A stretch of 64,000 bases of DNA, taken from the NCBI RefSeq assembly GCF_029894425.1, contig NZ_JARXYJ010000001.1, positions 9,072,501-9,136,500 on the forward strand, given 5' to 3'. Made by a program: the position numbers and the translations under genes. This DNA is from Streptomyces sp. SAI-127. Its GTDB lineage: Bacteria > Actinomycetota > Actinomycetes > Streptomycetales > Streptomycetaceae. Shown one piece after another: positions 41,847 through 51,289 of this stretch. Below the pieces are notes generated by a model that was not told the DNA's origin, made no database searches, and worked only from the letters and a program-made list of their open reading frames with translations. Within the stretch, counting starts at the first letter, position 1. Each line of letters begins with the position of its first letter.

Positions 41847-42787
41847 GACGCCTCCACGGTGAAGTGGTCGAACACGGCCTGGACCGTCGTGCCGGGATAG
41901 TTGAGGTTCACGGCGCTCGCCACCACACCCGCGTCCAGGGCGCCGCTCGCGGAGGGCACGGTCGCGCTCGCGATCTCGTTCCAGGAAAGACCGTTGTTGG
42001 TACTGGTGTACGCGGTGCACGTCGTGCCGTCACGGTCCAGGCGCAGCCAGGCGGGATGGGTGGAAGCGCCGCCGCCGGCCCAGGTGTCGAGGTGTCCGTC
42101 GCCGTCGCTGTCGGTCATGAACTCCACGCCGTACGACTTCGACATGGTGAGTACGGCGTAGCCGCCCTTCTCCGGCGCGGTCAGGTCGTTGGCGACGGCG
42201 ATGCCGTACTTCGCGGTGGGGTTGTCGCTGCCGGTGAGGCTGACCGTCTCGACCTGCACCACGCTCGACTCGGCGGCGGAGCCGGGAAGGAGGATGCCTG
42301 CCTTCTCGTCGGTGCCTCCGGAGAAGTCGCGGCCTCCCGCCCAGATCACCAACTGGCTGCCGTACTGCCCGAACTTCGCGTCGTCGGTCGTGGCGAACGT
42401 CCGGTAAGGGTCCCGCACCTCGTTGGGCTCGTAGGGCACGGTGAACGTCTTCGCGGACCGCGCGCAGTCGCTGCTGTGCTCGTCGACGTCGAAGACCACG
42501 TGCGCGGTGAACGACACGTCCCCGGCCACGTCGGCCGGGATCGCCGTCTCCCAGCGCCGGGTTGTCTTCGCGCCGGGCCGCAGGTCGCCGAGCGGGATGG
42601 TCTTCGCCGCCGTGGTGGCCCGGGGGTTGATCAGATGGAGCACGGCGTTGAGGAGGGGGAAAGGACAGTCGTTGGTGAGGACCGCCGTGGCGGTGACCGT
42701 GTCACCGCCCGCCGGCTCGGCCGGCTGCGAGGTGACGGTGAGGGTGGGGCCCAGGGCGTCGAACTGGGTACCGTTGCTGATTCCCAT
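41843..42787 (-). CDS. Module-only protein: NEW3-like plus DUF1349-like domain, no signal peptide
   Basis: 314 residues from ATG 42787; a GTG at 42796 overlaps the GH29 stop (GTGA). The N-terminal NEW3-like sandwich (LTVTSQPAEPAGGDTVTATA, FTAHVVFDVDEHSSDCARS) is followed at about 135 by the DUF1349-like module shared across this locus (DAKFGQYGSQLVIWAGGRDF, DGDGHLDTWAGGG, GVVASAVNLNYPG). It has no signal peptide or catalytic residues. Because the modules normally sit at the C-termini of secreted glycosidases, it is either a former tail of the GH29 enzyme or a separate cytoplasmic product. Confidence 0.65.
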   Translation of the reverse strand: MGISNGTQFDALGPTLTVTSQPAEPAGGDTVTATAVLTNDCPFPLLNAVLHLINPRATTAAKTIPLGDLRPGAKTTRRWETAIPADVAGDVSFTAHVVFDVDEHSSDCARSAKTFTVPYEPNEVRDPYRTFATTDDAKFGQYGSQLVIWAGGRDFSGGTDEKAGILLPGSAAESSVVQVETVSLTGSDNPTAKYGIAVANDLTAPEKGGYAVLTMSKSYGVEFMTDSDGDGHLDTWAGGGASTHPAWLRLDRDGTTCTAYTSTNNGLSWNEIASATVPSASGALDAGVVASAVNLNYPGTTVQAVFDHFTVEAS

Positions 42788-42792
42788 GCCGC

Positions 42793-44241
42793 TCACCGGG
42801 CCCAGTCGACGGTGAAGACGTTGGCGATGTCGCTGGGCAGGGAGGACGGGACGGTGATGTTGATCTTTCCGTCGCCGCGGGTCCACCGCAGACTGCCGCT
42901 CGTGCCGAGCAGCCGAACCCGGGACGTGGCGCTGATGGGGATGTCACCCGGCACCGAGAGGGTGCCGCTGGGCTTGCCCAGCACGATGATGTTGAACTTG
43001 CCGGGGGAGACGGTGTAGCGGATGCCGAGCGCACTGCCCTCCTCCTCCGCCCGCACCCAGGGTGTCGACCCGTAGATCGCGGGGCCGTTGACGTTCAGCC
43101 AGGCGCCGATGTCCTTCAGCCGTTCCTGCATGATCTCGGGGATCGTGCCGTCCGGCTTGGGACCGATGTTGAGCAGCAGATTGCCGTTCTTGCTGACCAC
43201 GTCGGCGAGCAGCCGGATCAGGAACTCGGAGGTCTTGTAGTCCTCGTCCGGCTCGTGCTTGTTGTAGCCCCAGGAGTAGCCGATGGTCATGCAGCACTCC
43301 CACTTCTGCGGGTCCATCGTGGGGTTGGTGCGCTGCTCGTACGTCGCGAAGTCGAAGTGGGTGTCGAACCGGTCGTTGATCACGACACCCTTGGGGTACT
43401 TACGGTTCTTGGCCTGGTTGTAGTAGTGCGCCATGGGTTCTTCGCTGCGCCACGGCGGGTTGCCGGTGGGCCGGAACCACTGGCCGTCGGCCCAGAGCAG
43501 CTCCGGGTCGTAACGGTCGATGATCTCGTACAGCTGCTTGAGCTCGTAGTCGCCGACGTAGTCCTGGACCGGCTTGTAGCCGGTCATCGGAATCTCCTCG
43601 TCGGTGTAGAAGTTGCGCATCGGCCGGCCGATCGCCGGGTTGAAGAACTCGCCGAGCGAGTAGTACAGGCCCGGCCGCACGGTGCCGCGCCTGCGGGCCG
43701 CGGTCATCAGCTCACCGACCAGGTCACGCTTCGGGCCGTACGCCACGGAGTGACGGTCCGTCACCTGGCTCGGGTAGAGGGCGAATCCGTCGTGGTGCTT
43801 GCTGGTCAGCGCGAAGTACTCGGCGCCCGCCTGCTCGAACAGCTTCACCCAGGCGTCGGGATCGTACTTCTCGGCCTTGAACTGCGGGATGAGATCGTCG
43901 TAGGTGACGTTCTCGCCGTACGTGTCGCGGTGGTACTTCCACTCGGCGGTGTCCTTGGTGCTCTGGTACCACAGGTACCACTCCGAGGCGCTTCTCGGTG
44001 TCGCGCCGCCGATCACCGAGTAGATGCCCCAGTGGACGAAGATGCCGAACTTGGCGTCCTTGTACCAGCGCGGCAGCGGGTGGGTGTCGAGGGAGGCCTT
44101 GGTGGGCTGGTAGTCGGGGATGCCCGGGACTCCGGACGAAGTGCCCTGGCTGAGTGCCTGGGCGGTGCCGGGCGGGGCGAGCAGCACCGCGCCACCGAGG
44201 GCGGCCGCGGTGGTCATGAAGTGTCTGCGGTCGACTGCCAT
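42793..44241 (-). CDS. Secreted GH29 alpha-L-fucosidase
   Basis: 482 residues from ATG 44241 (GAGAGG upstream). A Tat-like signal (DRRHFMTTAAALGGAVLL) is present. The GH29 barrel is seen: FGIFVHWGIYSV near 65, SKHHDGFALYPS near 148, the nucleophile Asp 252 in ELLWADGQW, and NGNLLLNIGPKPDG near 395. It removes terminal alpha-L-fucose. A short beta-domain ends the protein without the NEW3/DUF1349 tail its neighbours carry; that tail follows as separate overlapping genes. It sits 11 bases after the SGNH hydrolase gene in the operon. Confidence 0.93.
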   Translation of the reverse strand: MAVDRRHFMTTAAALGGAVLLAPPGTAQALSQGTSSGVPGIPDYQPTKASLDTHPLPRWYKDAKFGIFVHWGIYSVIGGATPRSASEWYLWYQSTKDTAEWKYHRDTYGENVTYDDLIPQFKAEKYDPDAWVKLFEQAGAEYFALTSKHHDGFALYPSQVTDRHSVAYGPKRDLVGELMTAARRRGTVRPGLYYSLGEFFNPAIGRPMRNFYTDEEIPMTGYKPVQDYVGDYELKQLYEIIDRYDPELLWADGQWFRPTGNPPWRSEEPMAHYYNQAKNRKYPKGVVINDRFDTHFDFATYEQRTNPTMDPQKWECCMTIGYSWGYNKHEPDEDYKTSEFLIRLLADVVSKNGNLLLNIGPKPDGTIPEIMQERLKDIGAWLNVNGPAIYGSTPWVRAEEEGSALGIRYTVSPGKFNIIVLGKPSGTLSVPGDIPISATSRVRLLGTSGSLRWTRGDGKINITVPSSLPSDIANVFTVDWAR

Positions 44242-44252
44242 GAATGTGCCTC

Positions 44253-46400
44253 TCAGCTGTGCGTGGAGAAGGAGTCGAAGAGTGCGGTCGTGATCTGGCC
44301 GGGGTAGTCGAGGTTGACGGCGCTCGCGACCAGACCGGCGTCGCCCGTGCCGCTCGCGGACGGCACGGTGGCGGTGGCGACCTGTTGCCAGGCGGTGCCG
44401 TCGGAACTGGCGTACGCGGTGTAGGCGGTGCCGTCGCGGACGAGCTTCAGCCAGGCGGGGTGGTACGAACTGCCGCCCCCGGCCCAGGTGTCGAGCTTCC
44501 CGTCACCGTCGCTGTCGGTCAGGAACTCCAGTCCGAACTGCGCGGACATGGTGAGCACCGCGTAGCCGCCCGCCTCCAGCGCGGTGAAGTCGTTGGCCAC
44601 GGCGATCCCCGCCTTGGCGGACGGGCCGCTGCCGGTCTGACCGACGACCCGGGCGGTCACCGTGCCGGACGGTGGCGCGGCGTCGGCGAGATAGACGGCC
44701 GCCTTCTCGTCCTTCCAGCCGGACAGGTCCTGGCCGCCCGCCCAGATGGCGAACTGGTCGCCGTTCTGGGCGTATTGGGCCTGCTCGGTGGTGGTGGAGG
44801 CCGTCAGATACGGCGCCCGCACCTCGGACGGAGCGGGGGTCACCGTGGCGTCCACGCTGTCGGAGTCGCGCCGGGTGCGACCGTCCTGGACGAAGGAGGT
44901 GCGTACGCCGATCTCGTGGGTGCCCCAGGTCGCGTCGGCCGCCGGGGTCACCGTCCAGATGACTTTGGCGCTGTCGCCCGGCGCGAGAGAGAGGGGCCGC
45001 GTGCTGCCGGCCGGTTCGGCGGACCAGCCGTCCGGGAGATCGAGGCGAGTGCTGACCTGAGTGACTGTCGCGGGACCGGTGTTGGTGACGGTCGACGTGA
45101 TCTCCGTGCCGTCGCCGCCGGCTTGCACGGTCGGCCGGTACGGGGTGAGACGGACGCGGGCCGAGGGGCAGTCACGGGCCACCCGCAGCCCGGCGAGGTC
45201 GACCGCGTCGGCGAACGCCTTCATCCCGGTGTCGTTGGGGTGCAGATGGTCACCGGAGTCGAACGCGGCGCCGTAGCGAGTGGGGTCGTCCGGGTCCCGC
45301 ACCGCCTTGTCGAAGTCGGCGTAGCCGTCGAAGACGCCACCCTCGCGTACGAACGTGTTGACCTTCTGCCGGTCGGCCTCCTTGGCCTCGGTCCACCAGT
45401 CGCCCCAGCCGCGATACGGCACGACCGTCGCGCCGATCACGCGCAGTCCGCGTTCGTGGGCGCGGCGCACGATCTCCTTCATGCCGTCGATCACCTGATC
45501 GCCGGTGGCGCCGCCCCAGCTGAGGTCGTTGACCCCCTCGAACAGGACCACCGTCCGGGCGCCCGGCTGCGACAGCACGTCGCGTTCCAGCCGGTCCAGT
45601 GCCGACGGGTTGCCGTCGACACCGGCCGTGATCCGGTTGCCGCTGATGCCCTCGTTCAGCACCCCGGCGGTGGTCGTGCAGGCCGACAGCCGGCCCGCCA
45701 GGTAGTCGGGCCAGCGCCGGTTGGCGTTGGAGGTGGAGGCCGCGCCGTCGGTGATGGAGTCGCCGAGCGCGACCACCGAGCCCGCCGCGTTTCCGCCCTG
45801 GACGTCGACGCCGGTCAGGAACGGGAAGGTGGAGTCGGTCTTGGTGAAGGCGTCCCCGTCGGCGTCCGCGGCGTGGTCGCCGCCGCCGTCGGGCGTCCAG
45901 TAGACGGTCTGGAGGCCCATCCAGTGCTGGCTGATGTGGGTGAGCCGGCCGGGGAAGTACAGGCTGACGACCAGGTCGCTGCGGGCGGGCACGGTGAGTT
46001 GGACCTGATCGCTGGCCGCCTGCTCGCCGGCCGCGATCGTCACCCCACTCTTCCCGCCGAACCGCAGCTTCTGCGGCTTCGTGACGGCGGAACCGCCATC
46101 CCGAAGTCCGACGGTCGCGTGACCGATGGTCACCGGCTCGGTGGTGAAGTCGTTGGTCAGGCGGATGCGCACGCTCGACCCGCCCGCGCTCACCCGTACC
46201 GGAATCCGCACGGTCACCTCCGAGGTGCCCGGGTCGTACGCGGCGTGCTGGGCGGTCGCCCACGTCCCCGTCCACCCCGGCTGCGCCGTCTCGGCCGCGG
46301 CGGGCGCCGCCGGAAGCAGGGATGCCACGGTGGCAGCCAACGCCGTGGACAGGACTGCGAATCTTCGGTGCCCCCGCCGGTGTTCAAGCCGTCCAGTCAC
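44253..46400 (-). CDS. Secreted SGNH/GDSL hydrolase with NEW3 and DUF1349-like tail
   Basis: 715 residues from GTG 46400 (GGAGG four bases upstream). A signal peptide (VLSTALAATVASLLPAAPAAA) leads into WTGTWATAQ. The SGNH blocks are complete: VVALGDSITDG with Ser 215, NEGISGNRI, FEGVNDLSWGG, SGDHLHPND with the Asp/His pair. From about 410 a NEW3 sandwich and the locus-wide DUF1349-like module (DQFAIWAGGQDLSGWKDEKA) follow. It probably removes acyl (acetyl) decorations from sugars. It is a close paralogue of the next gene upstream, which lacks the tail. Confidence 0.88.
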   Translation of the reverse strand: MTGRLEHRRGHRRFAVLSTALAATVASLLPAAPAAAETAQPGWTGTWATAQHAAYDPGTSEVTVRIPVRVSAGGSSVRIRLTNDFTTEPVTIGHATVGLRDGGSAVTKPQKLRFGGKSGVTIAAGEQAASDQVQLTVPARSDLVVSLYFPGRLTHISQHWMGLQTVYWTPDGGGDHAADADGDAFTKTDSTFPFLTGVDVQGGNAAGSVVALGDSITDGAASTSNANRRWPDYLAGRLSACTTTAGVLNEGISGNRITAGVDGNPSALDRLERDVLSQPGARTVVLFEGVNDLSWGGATGDQVIDGMKEIVRRAHERGLRVIGATVVPYRGWGDWWTEAKEADRQKVNTFVREGGVFDGYADFDKAVRDPDDPTRYGAAFDSGDHLHPNDTGMKAFADAVDLAGLRVARDCPSARVRLTPYRPTVQAGGDGTEITSTVTNTGPATVTQVSTRLDLPDGWSAEPAGSTRPLSLAPGDSAKVIWTVTPAADATWGTHEIGVRTSFVQDGRTRRDSDSVDATVTPAPSEVRAPYLTASTTTEQAQYAQNGDQFAIWAGGQDLSGWKDEKAAVYLADAAPPSGTVTARVVGQTGSGPSAKAGIAVANDFTALEAGGYAVLTMSAQFGLEFLTDSDGDGKLDTWAGGGSSYHPAWLKLVRDGTAYTAYASSDGTAWQQVATATVPSASGTGDAGLVASAVNLDYPGQITTALFDSFSTHS

Positions 46401-46409
46401 GGTTCCTCC

Positions 46410-47636
46410 TCAGGAACAGCCGCGGCCGAGGCCGAGCTCGCTCAGGTCTATGGAGTCGGCGAATGCCTTCATCCCGGCATCGTTGGGGTGCAGATGGTCA
46501 CCGGAGTCGTACGCCGCGCCCAGCCGCCGTGGATCCGCCGGGTCCCGGACCGCCCGGTCGAAGTCGGCGTAGTCGTCGAAGACCCCGCGGGAGTCCCGGA
46601 CGAACGCGTTGACCTGCTGCCGCCGCGCCTCCGTCTCCTCGCTCCAACCGCCCCAGGTGAAGTCCTTGTACGGGGTGATCGTGGCGCCGACGACCCGCAT
46701 CCCGCGCTGGTGCGCCCGGTCGGCGATCTCCGTCATCCCGGCGATGATCTGTTCGGCACTCGCCCCGCCGAGATCGTTGATCCCCTCGAAGAGGATCAGC
46801 GTCCTGGCGCCCGGCTGGGAGAGCACATCGCGTTCGAGCCGGTCGAGGGCCGAGGGGTTGGTCTCGGTCCCGGCGGTGATCCGGTTGCTGGTGATGCCCG
46901 CGTTGAGCACCCCTGCGCCGGGCAGGCAGGCGTTCAGCCGGGCGGAGAGCAGGTCGGGCCAGCGCTGGTTGGTGTCGGCCGTCGAGTAGGACCCGTCGGT
47001 GATCGAGTCGCCGAGCGCCACCACCGCCCCGGTCCTCGGCGCGGTCACGTCGACGCCGCTGAGGAACGGCCAGCTCGTGGTGGTCCAGGTGTAGGCGTCG
47101 CCGGTGGTGTCGGCCGTGTGGTCGCCCGCACCGTAGTCCGTCCAGTACACGGTCTGCTGTGCCCACCAGTGATCGGTGATGTGCGTGACCGGACCGGGCA
47201 GATGGAGACTGACGACCAGGTCGGCCAGGGCCGGCACGGCGAGTCCGACCGGATCGCTGACCGCCTGGCCGCCCGCGGGGACGGTGACCGCGCGCTTGCC
47301 GCCGAACCGCAGGTCGTAGGGACGGGCCACGGCGGAACCGCCGTCGCGCAGGCCCACGGTCGCGTGCCCGATCGTCACCGGGTCGGTGGCGTAGGCGTTG
47401 GTCAGCCGGATGCGCACGGATGAACCGCCGACGCTGATGTGCACCGGCATCCGTACCGTCACCTCGGACATCCCCGAGACCTCGTAGTGCTCACTGGCCG
47501 CCGTCGCCCAGGTCCCCGTCCAGCCGCGCCGGTCGTCCTGCTGACCGGCGCCGGCGGGCACAGCGGTACCGGCCATGACGGCCGAGACGGTCAGCAGCAA
47601 CGCAAAGAGCCTGCCGCGTATCGCCGGCACGATCAT
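46410..47636 (-). CDS. Secreted SGNH/GDSL hydrolase (short paralogue)
   Basis: 408 residues. Signal peptide (LFALLLTVSAVMAGTAVPAGA), then GWTGTWATA. The same blocks as its downstream neighbour: VVALGDSITDG (Ser 211), NAGITSNRI, FEGINDLGG, SGDHLHPND. Long stretches are nearly identical between the two (for example ITAG.(D/E)(G/T)NPSALDRLERDVL), so this is a tandem duplication. It ends right after the hydrolase domain. Its ATG overlaps the GH35 stop (TGATG at 47638-47634). Confidence 0.9.
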   Translation of the reverse strand: MIVPAIRGRLFALLLTVSAVMAGTAVPAGAGQQDDRRGWTGTWATAASEHYEVSGMSEVTVRMPVHISVGGSSVRIRLTNAYATDPVTIGHATVGLRDGGSAVARPYDLRFGGKRAVTVPAGGQAVSDPVGLAVPALADLVVSLHLPGPVTHITDHWWAQQTVYWTDYGAGDHTADTTGDAYTWTTTSWPFLSGVDVTAPRTGAVVALGDSITDGSYSTADTNQRWPDLLSARLNACLPGAGVLNAGITSNRITAGTETNPSALDRLERDVLSQPGARTLILFEGINDLGGASAEQIIAGMTEIADRAHQRGMRVVGATITPYKDFTWGGWSEETEARRQQVNAFVRDSRGVFDDYADFDRAVRDPADPRRLGAAYDSGDHLHPNDAGMKAFADSIDLSELGLGRGCS

Positions 47637-50600
47637 CAGGCACCGCCGCCGCAGGTCAGCCTGGCGTCGGCCCAGTCGGCGTGGTCCGAGGAAACATCGC
47701 CGTCCCCGTCGACCGACAGGTCCAGCCAGCGGGCGCCGGTCACGTCCACGTCGATGCCGCTGCCGCCGTCGGAGCCCCGCACCACCGGGGTTGTCGTGAG
47801 CGAACGGCCGTCGGCGATCACCTGGAAGGAGACACTGCCGCCGTCGCCGACCTCGTCGTCCACCCCGGCGGTCGCGGTGAAGCGGGTGCAGCCACCTCCG
47901 AGATAGACCCGGACCTGGCTGTTCGCGTGCACGCCGAGGCCCTTGGTGTACGTGGTGCCGCCGATGCTCAGGGGACGACCGTCACCCGCCGCGTCCTCCC
48001 CGTTGGAGGAGTCCTTCTCCACCGGCCCCCAGCCGTTGACCGCCTTGACCAGGGCCAGGTCGCTCACATAGGCGTCGGCGGACAGCGCGGGCGGTGGCAC
48101 CTGTACGGCGCGTACACCGGTGACGGTTCCCGGACGGCCGGGCTGGGTGAGCTTGGCGTTCGCGGACAGGACGGCGTAGTGCACGGGATCGCTGGGCGGG
48201 GTCACGGTGTAGTCCGCTGTCACCTTGTCGCCGGGCCGTACCCGGTCGAAGCGGGTCGGGTCGTCGGTGGTCGCGGTCCAGCCGTCCGGGACCTTCAGCG
48301 TCAGGCCGACGTTCGAGGCAGTCGGGGCGTCCTTCGGCACGCTGAGGGTGACGGGGACCTTGGTCGCGGTGCCGGTGCTCAGGAACGGCTCGGCATCGAC
48401 GGTGACTTGAGCGCCCGCGACCGGCATGGCGTAGGTCTTGGCGTCGTACGAGGGCGCCGCCACCGTACCGACCTTGATCCCGCCCGCCGAGGCGCCGACG
48501 TCGACGAGCTTCACCGAACCCGGGCCGGCGCCGGCCTCGGTGGACCAGACGGCCAGGGCGATGGTGTTGCTGCCCTGCTCACGCAGGAGGCCCTTGGGGA
48601 TGACGAACCGTGTCTGGGGTCCGGTGCCCGGCAGGTAGCGACCGATCAGCCAGCCGTTGACGAAGATCTCGGCGCGATAGCCGGTGCTGCCGCCTGGGGG
48701 TTCAGCCAGGTCCAGCGCGAGCCCGTTGTCCTGGCCCTGCGGCAGGTCGAGCGAGGCGGAGGTGCGGTACCAGCGCACCCCGGGCCCGGTCTTTGCGGTC
48801 TGCTGGGAGAGAGTGGTGCTCTGCCAGCTGCCGTCGGGGAGGCCCGGCAGCGACCAGCCGGCCCGCTCCCCGTACAGCCCGCCGTTGTTGTACGGCCCCC
48901 GGGCGGTGTCCACCGGGTCCTCGCCGCCCCGGTTGCCCTGGATCTTCCAGGTGAGGGTGGAGGCCCCGCCGATCACCTCGGCGGAGAGCAGACCGCGTGG
49001 CTCCTTGGAGTAGTCGTGGCCCCATTCCTCGTTGTGGCCCGCGTTCTCCACGAGGACGGAGAGGACGTTGTCCCCGCCGTCCGAACCGGACTTCAGCGTG
49101 CCCGCCGGGATGTCGAAGGTGTGCGCGCCGTCGCCGGAGCTGCCGAGATGGCGGCCGTTGAGCCACACCGCGTACTGGCCGGTGTTGCCGGTCTTGGCGT
49201 CGAGTGCGAGCGCGGTGGCGGCACCGGTGGTCTTGAACCGGCCGCGGTACCAGACGTTGCCGTGGTGGAAGCCGTACTCGTCCATGGCGAGGACCGGCAG
49301 CGAACCGGCAAGCGCCGCGTTGTTGGCGGTCAGGTGGTCGGCGGTGGTCCAGGTGGCGTCGTCGAAGCCGGGAGCGGACTCCGGCGCCTCCTCCTTGTAC
49401 TTCCACGTCGTCAGCTTGGGCAGCTCGACGGGAAGCGGCGCCCGGGTGACGGCGACATCGCTGCCGTTCCAGGTCACCTTCTTGGCGTCCGCGATGACCT
49501 CGATCTTCGCGGCCTTGGTGGAGTCGCCGGTCAACTTCAGTGTCCCGTCGGCAAGTTCAGCCGTACGGACCAGGGACGGCCCGCGTACGAGAACCGGGCC
49601 CGCCGCGGTGTCCTGCCGCCACCAGTGGGCGGTCTCGGCGGTGTCGGCGATCAGCAGTTCCATGCCGTTCACCAGCACCCGGGCCAGGCCCTTGTGGGTG
49701 TAGTTCAGGCGCAGGTCACCGCGTTCGGCGTCCCAGGTGGTGGTGACGTCGCCGTCGAGGACGGTCACCTTGGGCCGCTCGGCGTACCGCAGCACGGTCT
49801 CGCCGGTTTCGCCTGCACGCCCGTACAGCAGCGCCACCTCGCGGTCGCCGATCTTGGCGTGCGTCATGATCTCCGAGGTGGAGTAGACGAGCCGCTGGTC
49901 CTCGCCCAAGTCGTAACCCGCGACGAGGAGTTTGGCGTCCCGACCGTCGATGGTGATCTCGCCCTGCTGCGGTACGCGCGGGTAGTCGCCGTCCGCACCC
50001 TTCAGCGACAAGGTGGTCTCGTCCTTGTCCTTCACACGGGTGTCGCCGTGCCGCACGGTGAAGAACTGCGTGCCGTCGTCGGGGTTGACGCGCCGGTCGA
50101 TACGCAGGGCGTCGTCGGAAGGCGTGGGCGCTTCGGCCCTGTCGGTGCGCGCCAACGAGGTGACAGAGTTGACCATGTACCCGAGGCGCTTGAACTCCTG
50201 GTACTTGTCGGTCAGTTGGCGGGACTCGTTGATCGGGGCCCCGTAGTCGTACGACGTGTAGACCGCGTTGGGGTCGGCGAGCCAGCCCCAGTTGGTGCCG
50301 CCGTACGTCATGTAGAAGGACTGGCCGCTCACCCCGGCGGCGATGTTCATCTTGCTGAACACCCGGGTGAAGTCGGTGCCGGTCAGCTTCGCGCAGTCCT
50401 GGTAACCGGTGCCGCCCCACGGGTCGAAGGCGCCGCCCTGTGCCTCCGGGATGATCAGCGGGGACTCGGGCTTCCACTCGTTGACGTACGAATAGTCCGG
50501 GAGGTTCTTCCAGGTGTCCGGGTCCTTGCAGTCGAAGCCCTGCGGGTAGGCGTCGAAGCCGTAGATGTCCGGGGCGCCCTTGCCGCTCACCCAGTTCTGG

Positions 50601-51289
50601 TTGGCGCCACCGTCGTTGACGAAGGTGGGAACATCGATGCCGTCCTCCTTCGCCCAGTCGATGAGGGTCTGCATGTAGTCGGCGTCGTGGCGACCGCCCT
50701 GGTACTCGTTCTCGACCTGATACAAAATCACCGACCCTGTGCCACGGGTGAGTTGATGGCGCGCGATGATCGGGTTGATCCGGCTCATCCACTCCCGGGC
50801 CGCCTTCAGGTACTCCGGCTCGGAGGTACGGTTCACGCCGGCCTGTGTGGACCGCCAGGCGGGCATGCCGCCGCCGGAGACCTCCGCGTTGATGTACGGG
50901 CCCGGCCGGGCGATCACATACAGGCCCGCGCGCTCGGCCTCGTCCAGCAGCCGCTCCACGTCACGGGTGCCGGTGAAGTCGTACGACCCCGCCTTGGAGG
51001 AGTGGTAGCCCCAGTCGAAATACAGCGAGACGGCGTTGAATCCGCCCGCCTTGATCTTCTGCAGGACATCGCGCCACGCGTCGGGGCTGGGCAGCCGGAA
51101 GTAGTGGAACTCGGCGCCCCAGAGGTACAGGGGCTTGCCGTCGACCTGTACGGAATACTGGTCGTAGGTGACGGTGTGCCGCGCCGGGGTCTGCTGCTCC
51201 GCCTGGGCCGGTGTCGCGACACCCGCGCTGGTCAGGGACATGGCAGTCAGCGCTCCGGCAAGCAGCAGAGATCTCCACTTGCCCCTCAT
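47636..51289 (-). CDS. Secreted GH35 beta-galactosidase with multiple beta-sandwich modules and NPCBM
   Basis: 1217 residues from ATG 51289, coupled to the upstream gene by ATGA. Signal peptide SLLLAGALTAMSLTSAGVA. The GH35 barrel covers about 40-380: proposed acid/base Glu 195 in QVENEYQGG, nucleophile Glu 282 in IIPEAQGG. Then come beta-galactosidase domains 2 and 3, two jelly rolls (VWYRGRFKTTGAATALALDA; RAEIFVNGWLIGRYLPGTGP), a NEW3 sandwich and a C-terminal NPCBM module (KGLGVHANSQVRVYLGGGC). It releases terminal beta-galactose outside the cell. The first 230 codons of the longer open frame belong to the overlapping upstream gene, not to this one. Confidence 0.93.
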   Translation of the reverse strand: MRGKWRSLLLAGALTAMSLTSAGVATPAQAEQQTPARHTVTYDQYSVQVDGKPLYLWGAEFHYFRLPSPDAWRDVLQKIKAGGFNAVSLYFDWGYHSSKAGSYDFTGTRDVERLLDEAERAGLYVIARPGPYINAEVSGGGMPAWRSTQAGVNRTSEPEYLKAAREWMSRINPIIARHQLTRGTGSVILYQVENEYQGGRHDADYMQTLIDWAKEDGIDVPTFVNDGGANQNWVSGKGAPDIYGFDAYPQGFDCKDPDTWKNLPDYSYVNEWKPESPLIIPEAQGGAFDPWGGTGYQDCAKLTGTDFTRVFSKMNIAAGVSGQSFYMTYGGTNWGWLADPNAVYTSYDYGAPINESRQLTDKYQEFKRLGYMVNSVTSLARTDRAEAPTPSDDALRIDRRVNPDDGTQFFTVRHGDTRVKDKDETTLSLKGADGDYPRVPQQGEITIDGRDAKLLVAGYDLGEDQRLVYSTSEIMTHAKIGDREVALLYGRAGETGETVLRYAERPKVTVLDGDVTTTWDAERGDLRLNYTHKGLARVLVNGMELLIADTAETAHWWRQDTAAGPVLVRGPSLVRTAELADGTLKLTGDSTKAAKIEVIADAKKVTWNGSDVAVTRAPLPVELPKLTTWKYKEEAPESAPGFDDATWTTADHLTANNAALAGSLPVLAMDEYGFHHGNVWYRGRFKTTGAATALALDAKTGNTGQYAVWLNGRHLGSSGDGAHTFDIPAGTLKSGSDGGDNVLSVLVENAGHNEEWGHDYSKEPRGLLSAEVIGGASTLTWKIQGNRGGEDPVDTARGPYNNGGLYGERAGWSLPGLPDGSWQSTTLSQQTAKTGPGVRWYRTSASLDLPQGQDNGLALDLAEPPGGSTGYRAEIFVNGWLIGRYLPGTGPQTRFVIPKGLLREQGSNTIALAVWSTEAGAGPGSVKLVDVGASAGGIKVGTVAAPSYDAKTYAMPVAGAQVTVDAEPFLSTGTATKVPVTLSVPKDAPTASNVGLTLKVPDGWTATTDDPTRFDRVRPGDKVTADYTVTPPSDPVHYAVLSANAKLTQPGRPGTVTGVRAVQVPPPALSADAYVSDLALVKAVNGWGPVEKDSSNGEDAAGDGRPLSIGGTTYTKGLGVHANSQVRVYLGGGCTRFTATAGVDDEVGDGGSVSFQVIADGRSLTTTPVVRGSDGGSGIDVDVTGARWLDLSVDGDGDVSSDHADWADARLTCGGGA

